A stretch of DNA of 64,000 nt from JAXHMB01 sp034521755 (GCA_034521755.1 JAXHMB010000001.1:124001-188000); one strand, 5' to 3'. Numbered from the stretch's first letter, positions 19,164 to 28,322 are shown. A program made the numbers and translations. The notes: generated by a model from the sequence alone, not told the origin.

Positions 19164-19507
19164 CTGTAGACTTTTAAAAAATAAGATGACCTTTTTTTGC
19201 GATAAGCCTCGTAAGTAATAGCAAATAAGACTTAAAGCATACTGAGTATATAATCAATATCAATCTTGAATTCAATTAATTAGGCACGTTATGGTATATA
19301 AAGTGACTATGACCTGGAGAAATCTATGTAAATGATCCGGGAGGCAGCCTGAAATATAGTGCATCCAGAGTTTGTAACTAAGCATAATGCCTCATTAATG
19401 ATGACCTGCCCGTATTGGCTTGAAAACCAATACGGGTTTTCTAATTGAGCTGATTCTTATGAGAGCTTCGTATGTGATAGCGAATATCCATTAACCAATA
19501 CATTATT
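19164..19507. other. 344-base intergenic region, possible short plus-strand transcript
   Basis: No protein gene is supported. The region separates the divergent sigma factor and TIG/TolB lipoprotein genes. It contains a strong plus-strand terminator at 19409-19440 although no plus-strand gene lies upstream of it. A 14-codon frame (ATG at 19291) is present but has no clear ribosome-binding site. A small RNA or an attenuated leader would fit. Confidence 0.4.
19409..19440 (+). terminator. Strong rho-independent terminator without an upstream gene
   Basis: CCCGTATTGG (19409-19418) pairs perfectly with CCAATACGGG (19427-19436) across an 8-base loop and is followed by TTTT. It lies 67 bases before the TIG/TolB-like lipoprotein start. 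Confidence 0.8.
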
Positions 19508-20878
19508 ATGTACAGACAAACGCTACTATTCATCCTTGTAACGTCATTTATAATCTCCTGCGGGGGCGGCAATGGCAGTCCCGATCCCGAAATTACCGGC
19601 ATCCAGCCCACAAGCGGCCCTCCGGGCACTTTGGTGACTATTTCGGGACAAGGTTTTGCCCCCGAGGCCTCCGGCAATGAAGTCAGCTTTGGCGGTACTG
19701 TCGCCCAGATTAACACAGCCAGTGAATCCCAGCTTCAGGCTACCGTGCCCGAAGGAGCTACCAGCGGAGCCGTGACCGTCACGGTTGGTAATAAAACAGC
19801 AAGCGGTCCCAGTTTTACGGTAGAGGCCAAAGCTCCGGTTATTAATTCTATTGATCCGCAAAGCGGACCGGTCGGTACCGAGGTAACTATTACTGGAATG
19901 AATTTTTCAACCAGCGCGGCCGGCAATGCTATTACATTCAATGGTGTGCAGGCGCAGGTAAAGGGTGCGGCTGAAGATCAGTTGATTACGGAGGTACCGC
20001 AGGGAGCCACGGATGGCCCTGTTGAAGTGACAGTGGAGGGAAAAACAGCTACCGGACCTACTTTTAATTATGTACCCGTCATTAAAAATAAAATTCTATT
20101 TACAAGTAATCCGGATGCACCGTCAGGAGACTATGATCTTTACAGCATTAATCCAGATGGGACCGGTCAGGAAAAAGTATTTGACAGCTCTGAAAAAGTT
20201 GATTTCGTAGCCTTGTCTAACGACGGAACGAAAATAGCATTTAGGCTAATGGATACCAGTGATAATGAGTTATATATCGCCAATTCCGATGGTTCTGTAA
20301 TGCAGGAGATGACCGACCTTCCCGATTTTATATTCACTGTATCCTGGTCACCGGACGATTCGCAATTAGTTTTTTCAAACGGAACCGAAGACGATGCAGA
20401 AATTTATGTGATAAATGCTGATGGGTCCGGGCTAACGCAGATCACTGATGATCAGGCCTGGAACAGGTATCCAAAATGGTCTCCAGACGGCTCCAAGATT
20501 CTTTTTGATAGTAATATAGACGGGGATTTTGAGATATATACCATGAACCCGGATGGCAGCAACACTCAGCGTTTGACTGACGATGCTGTTCGAAATTCTA
20601 CAGCTAGGTGGTCTCCGGATGGTACTGAGATTATGTTTTCAAGCGAGCGAAATGGCATATACGGAGATATATATCGCATGAATGCCGACGGTAGTAATGT
20701 GCGTAGAATTACGGATGATGATGGCGGTGCCACTAATCCTGACTGGTCACCGGATGGTTTAAAAATTGTGTTCAGAGATAATCGGGATTTACATCTATTG
20801 AATTCAGATGGTTCGGGCTCCATTATGCAATTGACGAATAATCCCAATACCAATAACAACTTCCATAGGTATTCCTGA
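19508..20878 (+). CDS. Lipoprotein with two IPT/TIG domains and a TolB-like propeller
   Basis: A 456-residue exported protein. The signal peptide ends in lipobox IISC (Cys 18) followed by GGGNGS, a typical surface-lipoprotein start. Two IPT/TIG immunoglobulin-like domains come next (about residues 28-105 and 108-188), each with the GxxGTxVTIxGxxF motif. Then five or six TolB/PD40-type blades follow, each with W-SPDG-S-I-F and NADGS or NPDGS loops. TIG domains usually bind carbohydrate or protein, and TolB-like blades form a propeller scaffold; a role in surface binding is plausible but unproven. The gene is single, has a terminator before it (19409-19440) and one after it (20917-20950). Confidence 0.85.
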   Translation: MYRQTLLFILVTSFIISCGGGNGSPDPEITGIQPTSGPPGTLVTISGQGFAPEASGNEVSFGGTVAQINTASESQLQATVPEGATSGAVTVTVGNKTASGPSFTVEAKAPVINSIDPQSGPVGTEVTITGMNFSTSAAGNAITFNGVQAQVKGAAEDQLITEVPQGATDGPVEVTVEGKTATGPTFNYVPVIKNKILFTSNPDAPSGDYDLYSINPDGTGQEKVFDSSEKVDFVALSNDGTKIAFRLMDTSDNELYIANSDGSVMQEMTDLPDFIFTVSWSPDDSQLVFSNGTEDDAEIYVINADGSGLTQITDDQAWNRYPKWSPDGSKILFDSNIDGDFEIYTMNPDGSNTQRLTDDAVRNSTARWSPDGTEIMFSSERNGIYGDIYRMNADGSNVRRITDDDGGATNPDWSPDGLKIVFRDNRDLHLLNSDGSGSIMQLTNNPNTNNNFHRYS

Positions 20879-20916
20879 TTGGAGTCCGGTGGAGTAGCTA
20901 TTTTACAATGGCACTG

Positions 20917-20950
20917 AAGCGGAGGGGTTGTTGAGCTTCTCCGCTTTTTT
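20917..20950 (+). terminator. Rho-independent terminator after the TIG/TolB lipoprotein gene
   Basis: AAGCGGAG (20917-20924) pairs with CTCCGCTT (20939-20946), followed by a run of six T. Confidence 0.85.
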
Positions 20951-20959
20951 ATTTTAGCC

Positions 20960-20967
20960 TATATTTG
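20960..20967 (+). promoter_or_regulatory. Possible -7 element (TAnnTTTG) for aguB-aguA
   Basis: TATATTTG matches the Bacteroidota -7 consensus TAnnTTTG, 49 bases before the aguB start and just after the previous terminator. No well-spaced TTG -33 element was found, so this is weak. Confidence 0.3.
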
Positions 20968-21016
20968 CTTAGTTAATTATGTAATTTCTTGACAGAATTT
21001 AATTCGACTAAATAAA

Positions 21017-21883
21017 ATGTCAGATAGAAAAATAACACTAGGACTGATTCAACACAGTTGCAGTGAAAACAGCCAGGCAAATATTTCCAAAGCGGTTGAT
21101 AGAATAAAAGAAGCGGCAGGGCAGGGAGCACAAGTTGTATTGCTTCAAGAGCTATTCAATACTACCTACTTTTGCCAGAATATGGATGACAGTCTATTTG
21201 ATTTGGCCCAGCCAATACCGGGGGCAGTCACTGAGCAACTAAGTTCTCTGGCCGATGAGCTGAACCTTGTGTTAGTAGCTCCTTTTTTTGAAAAGAGAGC
21301 AGCGGGGGTGTACCACAATTCACTGGTGGTTATTGATACCGATGGCACGCTGATGGGCACCTATCGAAAAAAACATATACCGGATGACCCCGGCTTCCAT
21401 GAGAAATACTATTTTACGCCCGGTGATGATGACTACCAGGTTTTTGATACCCAATATGCCAAAATTGGTCCGCTTATTTGTTGGGATCAGTGGTATCCTG
21501 AGGCGGCGCGTATCACAGCGTTGAAAGGTGCTGAACTATTAGTCTATCCTACGGCCATCGGCACACTCCCTGATGAAGATGAGGCAACGGGCACTGAATT
21601 TTTAGAAGCCTGGCAGACCATTCAGCGAAGTCACGCTATAGCAAATGGTTGCTTTGTAGCAAGTGTAAACCGGGTGGGACAGGAAGGAGATATCAAATTT
21701 TGGGGACATTCTTTTGTAGCAGGTCCATTCGGTCAAATGCTTGTCGAAGCCGGAACCGAAGAAGAAATTTTAATTACTGAAATTGATTTAGCAAAAATCG
21801 AAAAACAGCGGCAGGTTTGGCCCTTCTTTAGAGATCGACGCATTGACACATACAAATCCATTTTGAAGAGATTTGATGACTGA
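21017..21883 (+). CDS. aguB: N-carbamoylputrescine amidase
   Basis: A 288-residue carbon-nitrogen hydrolase of the nitrilase fold with its Glu-Lys-Cys triad visible: Glu45 in LLQELF, Lys118/119 in TYRKKHIPD, and Cys155 in LICWDQWYPEAAR. The Cys motif with WDQWYPEAAR and the phrase FYFTPGD-like YYFTPGDDDY are those of N-carbamoylputrescine amidases, which release putrescine, CO2 and ammonia. The next gene, 30 bases on, encodes agmatine deiminase, which makes the substrate, so the pair completes agmatine to putrescine. Together they would supply polyamines. The start ATG at 21017 fits the family N-terminus. Confidence 0.93.
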   Translation: MSDRKITLGLIQHSCSENSQANISKAVDRIKEAAGQGAQVVLLQELFNTTYFCQNMDDSLFDLAQPIPGAVTEQLSSLADELNLVLVAPFFEKRAAGVYHNSLVVIDTDGTLMGTYRKKHIPDDPGFHEKYYFTPGDDDYQVFDTQYAKIGPLICWDQWYPEAARITALKGAELLVYPTAIGTLPDEDEATGTEFLEAWQTIQRSHAIANGCFVASVNRVGQEGDIKFWGHSFVAGPFGQMLVEAGTEEEILITEIDLAKIEKQRQVWPFFRDRRIDTYKSILKRFDD

Positions 21884-21913
21884 TATCGAATATCGGATAT
21901 TTCACTATTTACT

Positions 21914-22968
21914 ATGTCTGAAAAAAAACCAACTGTCCAAAATTTCCAAATGCCTCCCGAATGGCATCCGCATGCCGGCACGCAGTTGCACTGGCCAACC
22001 AACCGGGAGACTTGGCCGGGTATTCGGTTGGAACGGGTGGAGCGTGTTTATCTGGATATTATTGATGTATTGCATAAATATGAGCCGATTCATCTGCTGG
22101 TTCCGGATGAAGGATATAAAAAGAAAGCTCGTCAGATTTATTTGCCACCCGATCCATAGACCTAACGCAAATACGATTTCATCTAAAGCCCACCAATGAT
22201 GTTTGGGCGCGTGACTGTGGACCCATTTTTGTAAAGAATGAAGAGGATGAATTTGTAATTACTGACTGGGAATACAATGCCTGGGGTGGAAAATACCCGC
22301 CTTTTGAGGACGACAATAAATTACCTGCCTACTTTGCAGATAAATATGATATTAAGCTATTTGAGCCGGGAATGGTACTTGAAGGCGGTTCTATAGAAAC
22401 AAACGGCAACGGTATTTTGTTGACTACTGAATCCGTATTGTTGAACCCAAACAGAAACCCTGATTTATCAAAAGAAGAGATTGAAAAAAAACTGAAAGAG
22501 TACTTGGGAGTTCATAAGATTATTTGGCTCAAAGAGGGGCTGAAAGGGGATGACACCGACGGACATATTGATGATTTATCCCGGTTTTTGAATGAAAATA
22601 CTATTCTTACAATGGTAGCCGAAGAAGGGGATGTCAACTACCAGGCCCTACATACCAACTTTAAGATTTTGAGAGAGGCTACTGATCTGAATGGAGAACC
22701 TTTTAATATTGAAACCCTGCCGCTGCCTGAAACAAAAATAGAGGGAACTACGGTAGATGGATCCGAATACGTGCCGGCAAGCTATGCTAATTTTTATATA
22801 GCCAACGGAGTGGTGTTGGTTCCAACCTATGATGTGCGCTATGATGAAATGGCATTGGATCTATTTGAAAATTATTTCCCAGAGCGAGATGTCGTCGGGA
22901 TACCATGTGCCGATTTGGTTTGGGGACAGGGTTCCATCCACTGTATTACGCAACCGTGGTACAGCTAA
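21914..22968 (+). pseudogene. aguA: Agmatine deiminase, single-base frameshift
   Basis: Two frames make one agmatine deiminase of about 350 residues, the normal size. The first starts at ATG 21914 (PPEWHPHAGTQLHWP) and meets a stop at 22157-22159. The second runs through PTNDVWARDCGPIF, EGGSIETNG, GDDTDGHIDDLSRF and the catalytic Cys in GSIHCITQP to the stop at 22968. The break is at about 22134-22146, in CAGATTTATTTGCC, where one base appears to be missing. The enzyme hydrolyses agmatine to N-carbamoylputrescine. All catalytic residues are in the second frame, which has no good start of its own near the break. Sequence error or a recent lesion are both possible. Confidence 0.88.
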
Positions 22969-23187
22969 TTGGTTTTAGCTAATTAACTTTATCTGCACTT
23001 TTAGGTATATGCCCTGTTTTTTTTAGTAATACCGGCAAGGATTTCTAAAGCTTACTGCAAAATTGACTTGACCTATCATAATATTTTTTTACGCATAGTA
23101 CAAGTAGAACATCAGATGTTTTGATTAACCTATATAATATCTAAATCCAATTATCATGATTTCATCAGATGATTTGAAAAACTAAAA

Positions 23188-23759
23188 GTGCAGAACAGAG
23201 TAATCTTATTTATGGTGTACTATCGGCCATGGTCATTTTTACCGCATGTGAGGGCCCGGCAGGTCCGGAAGGCCCGGCAGGAGCGGATGGTCAAGATGGC
23301 GCTGATGGAGTGGATGGTGAAGATGGCAATGCCAATGTTACCGTGTATATTTTTGATGGCCATGACTTTACAGGTAATTCCATCTATCAACCCCGTCTTT
23401 CTGGTGTAAACGAGACTGAGATGAAAGAAAGTGCTTGGGATGTTTATATGGATAAAGATGGTTTCTTTTACCATATGCCAGGCTGGGGATATCAGGATGC
23501 TTCATTTTATGAAACATACCATACTTATATTGGATCAAGTTCAGAGATTGCATTCAACATTGAGCTTAAAGATGGCCCAGGAGAGGTTTATGACGAAGTG
23601 CGCATCGTACGTACAGCTGCCAATAATGTAGTAGATAGTACCACCACGAAGGTTAGCGGTGATTTTCAAGAGCCGCCGGTCGATTTCTCCAACTATCAGG
23701 AAGTCGTCGATTACTATAATATTGATTCTGATGATATTGTAGATATGCGTTCAAAATAA
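23188..23759 (+). CDS. Collagen-like lipoprotein, signal peptide probably frameshifted
   Basis: The main frame reads YGVLSAMVIFTACEGPAGPEG and on to the stop at 23759. The lipobox-like FTAC is followed by a Gly-x-y stretch (GPAGPEGPAGADGQDGADG) and then about 140 residues that look like a folded, strand-rich domain. The only ATG in this frame is at 23229, six residues before the Cys, too short for a signal peptide. The neighbouring frame from GTG 23188 reads VQNRVILFMV, a good signal start, so a one-base slip at about 23216-23224 probably splits the gene. Short Gly-x-y collars behind the lipid anchor are common in surface lipoproteins of this phylum. Function unknown. It has its own terminator. 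Confidence 0.65.
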
Positions 23760-23780
23760 CTTACTTTATATAAGTATTAG

Positions 23781-23817
23781 ACCGGAGCTTGCCGACAGGT
23801 GGGCTTCGGTTTTTTTA
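23781..23817 (+). terminator. Rho-independent terminator after the collagen-like lipoprotein
   Basis: ACCGGAGC pairs with GCTTCGGT (one G-T pair), extended by wobble pairs inside, and is followed by seven T. Confidence 0.8.
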
Positions 23818-23863
23818 TTGATCCCATCAGATTCTGTTGCGCAGAAGTACAGCTCGTTGATAT

Positions 23864-24415
23864 CTAAATGCCAAAAAACTCTTGCTGTTCGGCTGGCACC
23901 TCAATGTTAGCATTATGTTCTCTGATAAGTCGAATAATTTTAGCTATGTCTTCTACCTTAAGCGTAAAAGATATTTCACCTAGGTCAATTAACTTTTCAT
24001 AGCTTTGGCTGTAGGTAGGCCGCCACATCAGATGATAGCTGGTCGAAAAATCAAATAAGGCTTCACCTCTGGATCTGGGGTAATGAGGGGCAAATTTTAA
24101 AGCTTCGATTTCAGAAAGGTCAATTTCAATAATTCTGACCTTCTCATCTCCTTTAAAGACATTGATTTTAAGGAGTCTGTTTTCAATAAAAATTACGAAT
24201 CGCAACAAAGGGTCAGATATTTTAAAGATACCAATAAAGCTTATCGTAAAAAGCAGCAGAACAGTAACTTGCTTTAAACCGGAGATTTGCCACCCTGAAG
24301 AAACAAAGGTGTTTGCCAAGATATAGGTAGCCAAAGCAGTAGTAACGACTACCACTAATCCCCAAAGGACGTTTGTCCCTTCTTCATAAATATGCAGCTT
24401 GCTCGATCTGGACAT
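23864..24415 (-). CDS. Membrane protein of unknown function
   Basis: A 183-residue protein with two membrane helices near the N-terminus (about residues 17-35 and 47-65), then a cytoplasmic strand-rich part with IEIDLSEIEALKF and a helical end. The layout, two helices followed by a beta-rich domain, recalls bacterial PH-like membrane proteins, but no motif proves it. It is alone on the minus strand; the gatB gene diverges from it by 105 bases. Not recognised further. Confidence 0.7.
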   Translation of the reverse strand: MSRSSKLHIYEEGTNVLWGLVVVVTTALATYILANTFVSSGWQISGLKQVTVLLLFTISFIGIFKISDPLLRFVIFIENRLLKINVFKGDEKVRIIEIDLSEIEALKFAPHYPRSRGEALFDFSTSYHLMWRPTYSQSYEKLIDLGEISFTLKVEDIAKIIRLIREHNANIEVPAEQQEFFGI

Positions 24416-24481
24416 TCTGTGTTTTCAGCTTAGGGTAAATAATTCTTGTGATAACAATTAATAAAAGTCCCTGATCTTTAA

Positions 24482-24489
24482 TATCTTTG
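24482..24489 (+). promoter_or_regulatory. Possible -7 element (TAnnTTTG) for gatB
   Basis: TATCTTTG matches the -7 consensus TAnnTTTG of this phylum and lies 32 bases before the gatB start. The nearest TTG is too far upstream, so only half of a promoter is visible. Confidence 0.4.
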
Positions 24490-24520
24490 GCATTCTAATT
24501 GAAATTAAGAAATAAATTTC

Positions 24521-25969
24521 ATGTCCGTAGCAGTTAAAACAAAATATGAGGCAGTTATTGGGCTGGAGGTTCATGCCCAGCTGCTTACTGAAAGTAAAGC
24601 TTTTGCTCCTGTCTCTACCGAGTTTGGCGGATCTCCCAATACGCAGGTTACCCCGCTTTGTTTAGGCCACCCGGGAACGTTGCCTGTTCTCAACGAAAAC
24701 TTAGTTCGCTATATTATTAAAATGGGATTGGCCACGAACTGTGAAATTGCCAAGAAATCCATCTTTGCCCGCAAGAACTATTTTTATCCGGACTTGCCCA
24801 AAGGATACCAAATCTCTCAGTATGAAACACCGATTTGTCACGGTGGACACATTACTATTACTGACGATGGTGAAGAAAAGGAAATAGGTATTACGCGTAT
24901 TCACATGGAGGAAGATGCGGGTAAATCCATCCATGATCAGGATCCGTATCACACACTGGTTGATCTGAATCGGGCAGGAGTGCCTCTTATAGAGATTGTA
25001 TCCGAACCGGATATGCGCACTCCGCAAGAAGCGTATCAGTACCTCACACGTATCAAACAGATTGTACAGTACTTGGAAATTTGTGACGGTAACATGGAAG
25101 AGGGAAGCCTGCGGTGTGATGCCAATGTTTCTATTCGCCCCAGGGGACAAAAAGAGTTTGGTACCCGTACCGAGCTGAAGAACATGAACTCTTTTAGAAA
25201 TGTAGAGCGTGCCATTCAATTTGAAATTGATCGCCAGACCGAGCTATTAGAGTCAGGTGGTGAGGTGGTGCAGGAAACACTGCTTTGGGATGCCAATAAA
25301 ATGGAAACACGGACGATGCGATCGAAAGAGGAAGCCCATGATTATCGCTATTTCCCGGAACCTGATATTCCTCCCGTTGTAGTTACGGAAGCAATGCTTG
25401 ATGATATACGGAAAGAGCTTCCGGAACTGCCTGATGTACGTTTAAAGCGTTTTATGAAGAAATTGGGCCTCAGTGAAGCAGATGCTAAAACACTCACAGA
25501 AGATCGCTACCTTGCTGATTATTTTGAATCAGTACTGGCAGAAGCGGATGATGCCAAAGCGGTTGCCAACATAGTATTGTCAGAAGTGCTCCGAATTCTT
25601 AATGAAAAAAGTATTGGCATAAAAGAATTTTCGATTTCAGCTGAACGCCTTGCAGGCTTGATTAAATTGAAAGAAGATGATAAGATCAACTCCTCTGCTA
25701 TGACTGAGATATTTGACGCTATGGTAGATGGAAATGAATCAGCAGAAAAGCTAGCCGAAGAAATGAACTTGCTTCAGGTTTCTAATACTGATTTTATTGA
25801 ACCCATAGTTGATGAAGTTATTTCTGAAAACCCGGACGAAGTTCAGCGTTATAAGGAGGGTAAAAAAGGGCTTATTGGCTTTTTTATTGGGCAGGTGATG
25901 CAGCGGTCTCAAGGTAAGGCCAACCCAAACTTGGTTCGAGAATTGATCAGTTCAAAGCTGGAGGAGTAG
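24521..25969 (+). CDS. gatB: Asp-tRNA(Asn)/Glu-tRNA(Gln) amidotransferase subunit B
   Basis: A 482-residue GatB. The N-terminal catalytic cradle shows IGLEVHAQL, LPKGYQISQYE and the phrase ARKNYFYPDLPKGY, with IHMEEDAGKS and DLNRAGVPLIEIVSEPD. The C-terminal helical GatB/YqeY domain (about residues 330-480) follows. In the GatCAB complex it phosphorylates the mischarged Glu or Asp, and GatA supplies ammonia from glutamine. gatA and gatC are not in this window. Presence of GatB says the organism makes Gln-tRNA or Asn-tRNA by transamidation. The gene probably leads a unit with the lipoprotein, tpiA and perhaps more, given 41- and -4-base spacing. Confidence 0.97.
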   Translation: MSVAVKTKYEAVIGLEVHAQLLTESKAFAPVSTEFGGSPNTQVTPLCLGHPGTLPVLNENLVRYIIKMGLATNCEIAKKSIFARKNYFYPDLPKGYQISQYETPICHGGHITITDDGEEKEIGITRIHMEEDAGKSIHDQDPYHTLVDLNRAGVPLIEIVSEPDMRTPQEAYQYLTRIKQIVQYLEICDGNMEEGSLRCDANVSIRPRGQKEFGTRTELKNMNSFRNVERAIQFEIDRQTELLESGGEVVQETLLWDANKMETRTMRSKEEAHDYRYFPEPDIPPVVVTEAMLDDIRKELPELPDVRLKRFMKKLGLSEADAKTLTEDRYLADYFESVLAEADDAKAVANIVLSEVLRILNEKSIGIKEFSISAERLAGLIKLKEDDKINSSAMTEIFDAMVDGNESAEKLAEEMNLLQVSNTDFIEPIVDEVISENPDEVQRYKEGKKGLIGFFIGQVMQRSQGKANPNLVRELISSKLEE

Positions 25970-26010
25970 CGATTACACAATTATCTAATTCAGAATTTAG
26001 GAATATTCCA

Positions 26011-27381
26011 ATGGGAACAAGCAAACTGGTTGGCTACAGTGTAATAATCATTACAATAGCCTTCATATTTGGCTGTTCATCTGAGCCGGAAGTAAACGAA
26101 GCTGTTATCAACGCATCATTTACCGTTGCAGATTCTATAGACAGTTCGGGTGATTACAGTGGTATTGGTCTTACGATTGTTCACAAAGACTCTGCAAATG
26201 CCAGTGCAGATACGCTTTTTCATGCTGTCACGGATTCTGCAGGCACGCTGAAAGGTACAGCCAGATTTAGTGAGAGAAATGAGTACCTGAGCTATATAAG
26301 TAGAAATGGACGCAACCTGGCGCGAGTAGGGTTAATTCTTGCAGATAAAGATACGTTGGATATTAAGGCAGAATTTCCGGGTATTGAGCAAACCTTTACG
26401 GTCTCTTCTCGTGAGCATGATGCCATGAATGTTTATCAACGTGTGAACCGCAGTTTTGAAAGAGTTCGTGCTTTTATGCAAGCTGGAAGGGTTTCTCAGG
26501 ATAGTATTGGTATTGAACTCCAAAAATGGAGTGACATTTATTGGGAAGTTTATAAAGACTATGAAGGCACGTTGGCAAGTCAAATGGGAGCTTCCGAAAG
26601 TATTCGCCTTTTGCAGGGCTGGAATAATGAGCAGATGATGGAAAGGATAAAACAGGTCAGGGAAAACGATGATTTAGTGGGGCTGGCGGCTACCTATGGC
26701 AAAGATTATTTGGCAGAACAGGAAGGCCTGGATTATGCTGTGAGCTATCTGGATACGCTGTACAAAATTACTGAAGGAAAACAGGCAAAAATGCAGATCC
26801 AGATGGAACAGATAAAGCTTTTATATGACAGTGCGAAAGTAGAAGCTGCAAAGACAAGGCTTGCATCCTTTAATGATCAATTTGAAGGGAATAAACAGGC
26901 TCAGGATTGGGCTGAAAATATAAGTTATGATTTAAACTATCTGGCACCCGGTGATACCATCCCATCTTTTTTATTTAGAGAAAACGGCCAGACAATCAGT
27001 AGAGATTCGCTTATCGGAACCCCTTATATATTGGAAATAACCACACTTTCCAACAGGTTATATCAACAGCAATATGATCGCACTGTAGTGATACATAGCA
27101 TATATAAGAATTACGGTTTGCAAATAATTACCTTGCCCCTTGAGGACAGCCAGGTAACAGTCGATGCCTTTTTTGAGGAGCGTATAAAACCGTGGCCTGT
27201 AGCCGATGCCAATGCATTTGACCGGGCCAAACTGCTGGAAGATTTTAACATACAGCTGATTCCAACTCGGTTCTTAATTGATGCTGAAGGGAAGATTTAT
27301 CGCAAGTATGTAGGCAGGGAATACCAGGATGTAATACAAGGAATTCAAGCTTTAACAGATACTGAAAGACAACCGTCATGA
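26011..27381 (+). CDS. Lipoprotein with thioredoxin-like C-terminus lacking CxxC
   Basis: A 456-residue exported protein with lipobox FGC at Cys 22. Residues about 30-300 are a DUF4369-like strand-rich start followed by a long helical part, common in Bacteroidota TlpA relatives. The C-terminal 150 residues have a redoxin fold pattern: GDTIPSFLF, then ILEITTLSNRLYQQQY, a mid-helix, and IPTRFLIDAEGKIYRKYVG. In TlpA proteins the second motif holds CxxC after WATWC; here the equivalent segment reads TTLSN and no Cys pair exists, so classical thiol-disulfide chemistry is unlikely. It follows gatB by 41 bases and overlaps tpiA by 4, suggesting one operon. Confidence 0.75.
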   Translation: MGTSKLVGYSVIIITIAFIFGCSSEPEVNEAVINASFTVADSIDSSGDYSGIGLTIVHKDSANASADTLFHAVTDSAGTLKGTARFSERNEYLSYISRNGRNLARVGLILADKDTLDIKAEFPGIEQTFTVSSREHDAMNVYQRVNRSFERVRAFMQAGRVSQDSIGIELQKWSDIYWEVYKDYEGTLASQMGASESIRLLQGWNNEQMMERIKQVRENDDLVGLAATYGKDYLAEQEGLDYAVSYLDTLYKITEGKQAKMQIQMEQIKLLYDSAKVEAAKTRLASFNDQFEGNKQAQDWAENISYDLNYLAPGDTIPSFLFRENGQTISRDSLIGTPYILEITTLSNRLYQQQYDRTVVIHSIYKNYGLQIITLPLEDSQVTVDAFFEERIKPWPVADANAFDRAKLLEDFNIQLIPTRFLIDAEGKIYRKYVGREYQDVIQGIQALTDTERQPS

Positions 27382-28151
27382 GAAACTTTTTAATTGCAGG
27401 AAACTGGAAAATGAACTGTGGCCCTCAGGAAACCACCGAACTACTTTCTGCTTTAAAAAAACAAGCTCCAAATATTTCAGAACAAGTAGAAGTTTTAGTT
27501 TGCCCGCCTACCATATCTTTGAGTTCAGCATCAGAAGTTTTATCTGATTTTGATGCTTGTATGCTGGGCGCTCAGAACGTTCACTCAGAAGATAATGGCG
27601 CTTATACTGGCGAAGTGAGTACCTCGATGCTTAAAGAGGTAGGATGTGTGTATGTGATCGTTGGGCATTCTGAGCGGCGCGAATACTTTGGAGAGACAGA
27701 TATTACTGTTAACGCAAAGGTATCCAAAGCTTTAAGCGACTCACTTAAAGTCATTATTTGTGTAGGTGAATCGCTTGGTCAACGAAAAAAAGGCACCCAT
27801 ATTCGTATGGTCAAAAAGCAGGTTCAAGCTGCGCTTAATGGTATCAACGAAGATAAAATTGCTAACGTGGTGATAGCCTATGAACCTATTTGGGCCATAG
27901 GAACCGGAGAAACGGCAACACCCGACCAAGCGCAGGAAATGCATGAAATGATTCGGGAAACTGTTGGCAACTTATACTCTGAAAAGAAGGCTGAATCAAC
28001 ACAGGTTTTATATGGCGGCAGCATGAAGCCTCACAATGCCGAAGAGCTTTTATCTCAGCCGGATGTTGACGGTGGACTTATTGGTGGGGCCTCACTTAAA
28101 GCCGAGAGTTTTGCAGAAATAATAAAAATCGCTGAAAGGGTTAACAACTAG
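27378..28151 (+). CDS. tpiA: Triosephosphate isomerase
   Basis: A 257-residue TIM barrel. Substrate-binding Asn9 and Lys11 sit in GNWKMN, catalytic His in VGHSERREYFGE, catalytic Glu in AYEPIWAIGTG, and the flexible loop 6 follows as GTGETATP. Phosphate-binding GGSM and GLIGGASL are near the end. It interconverts dihydroxyacetone phosphate and glyceraldehyde 3-phosphate. Its ATG overlaps the end of the upstream lipoprotein gene by 4 bases (ATGA), so it is coupled to it, an unusual partner for a glycolytic enzyme. Confidence 0.98.
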   Translation: MRNFLIAGNWKMNCGPQETTELLSALKKQAPNISEQVEVLVCPPTISLSSASEVLSDFDACMLGAQNVHSEDNGAYTGEVSTSMLKEVGCVYVIVGHSERREYFGETDITVNAKVSKALSDSLKVIICVGESLGQRKKGTHIRMVKKQVQAALNGINEDKIANVVIAYEPIWAIGTGETATPDQAQEMHEMIRETVGNLYSEKKAESTQVLYGGSMKPHNAEELLSQPDVDGGLIGGASLKAESFAEIIKIAERVNN

Positions 28152-28173
28152 AAAATCCCTTTTAAAATCTTGT

Positions 28174-28276
28174 GTCATGCTGAATTTATTTCAGCATCCA
28201 AAGCTTAAAAGTTTTAAAATTTGATAAAGAAATTTTGCTACAGACCCTGATCCGCCAGCCGGCGGACAGGGTGACA
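28174..28276. repeat. Dispersed-type intergenic repeat with terminal TGTCAtgCTG / CAGGGTGACAC
   Basis: The segment begins TGTCATGCTGAATTTATTTCAGCATCC and ends GATCCGCCAGCCGGCGGACAGGGTGACAC. It contains a small perfect hairpin around CCGCC/GGCGG and ends in near-inverted TGTCA/TGACA termini. Segments reading TGTCATGCTGAA... / ...CAGGGTGACA occur between genes in many genomes of this phylum, to my knowledge; only one full copy is seen in this window. It may form a folded RNA or act as a small non-autonomous element. Confidence 0.6.
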
Positions 28277-28322
28277 CAGTTGTTTTTTTTAGTAGAAATA
28301 CAGGAAAATAAATACTCAACCC

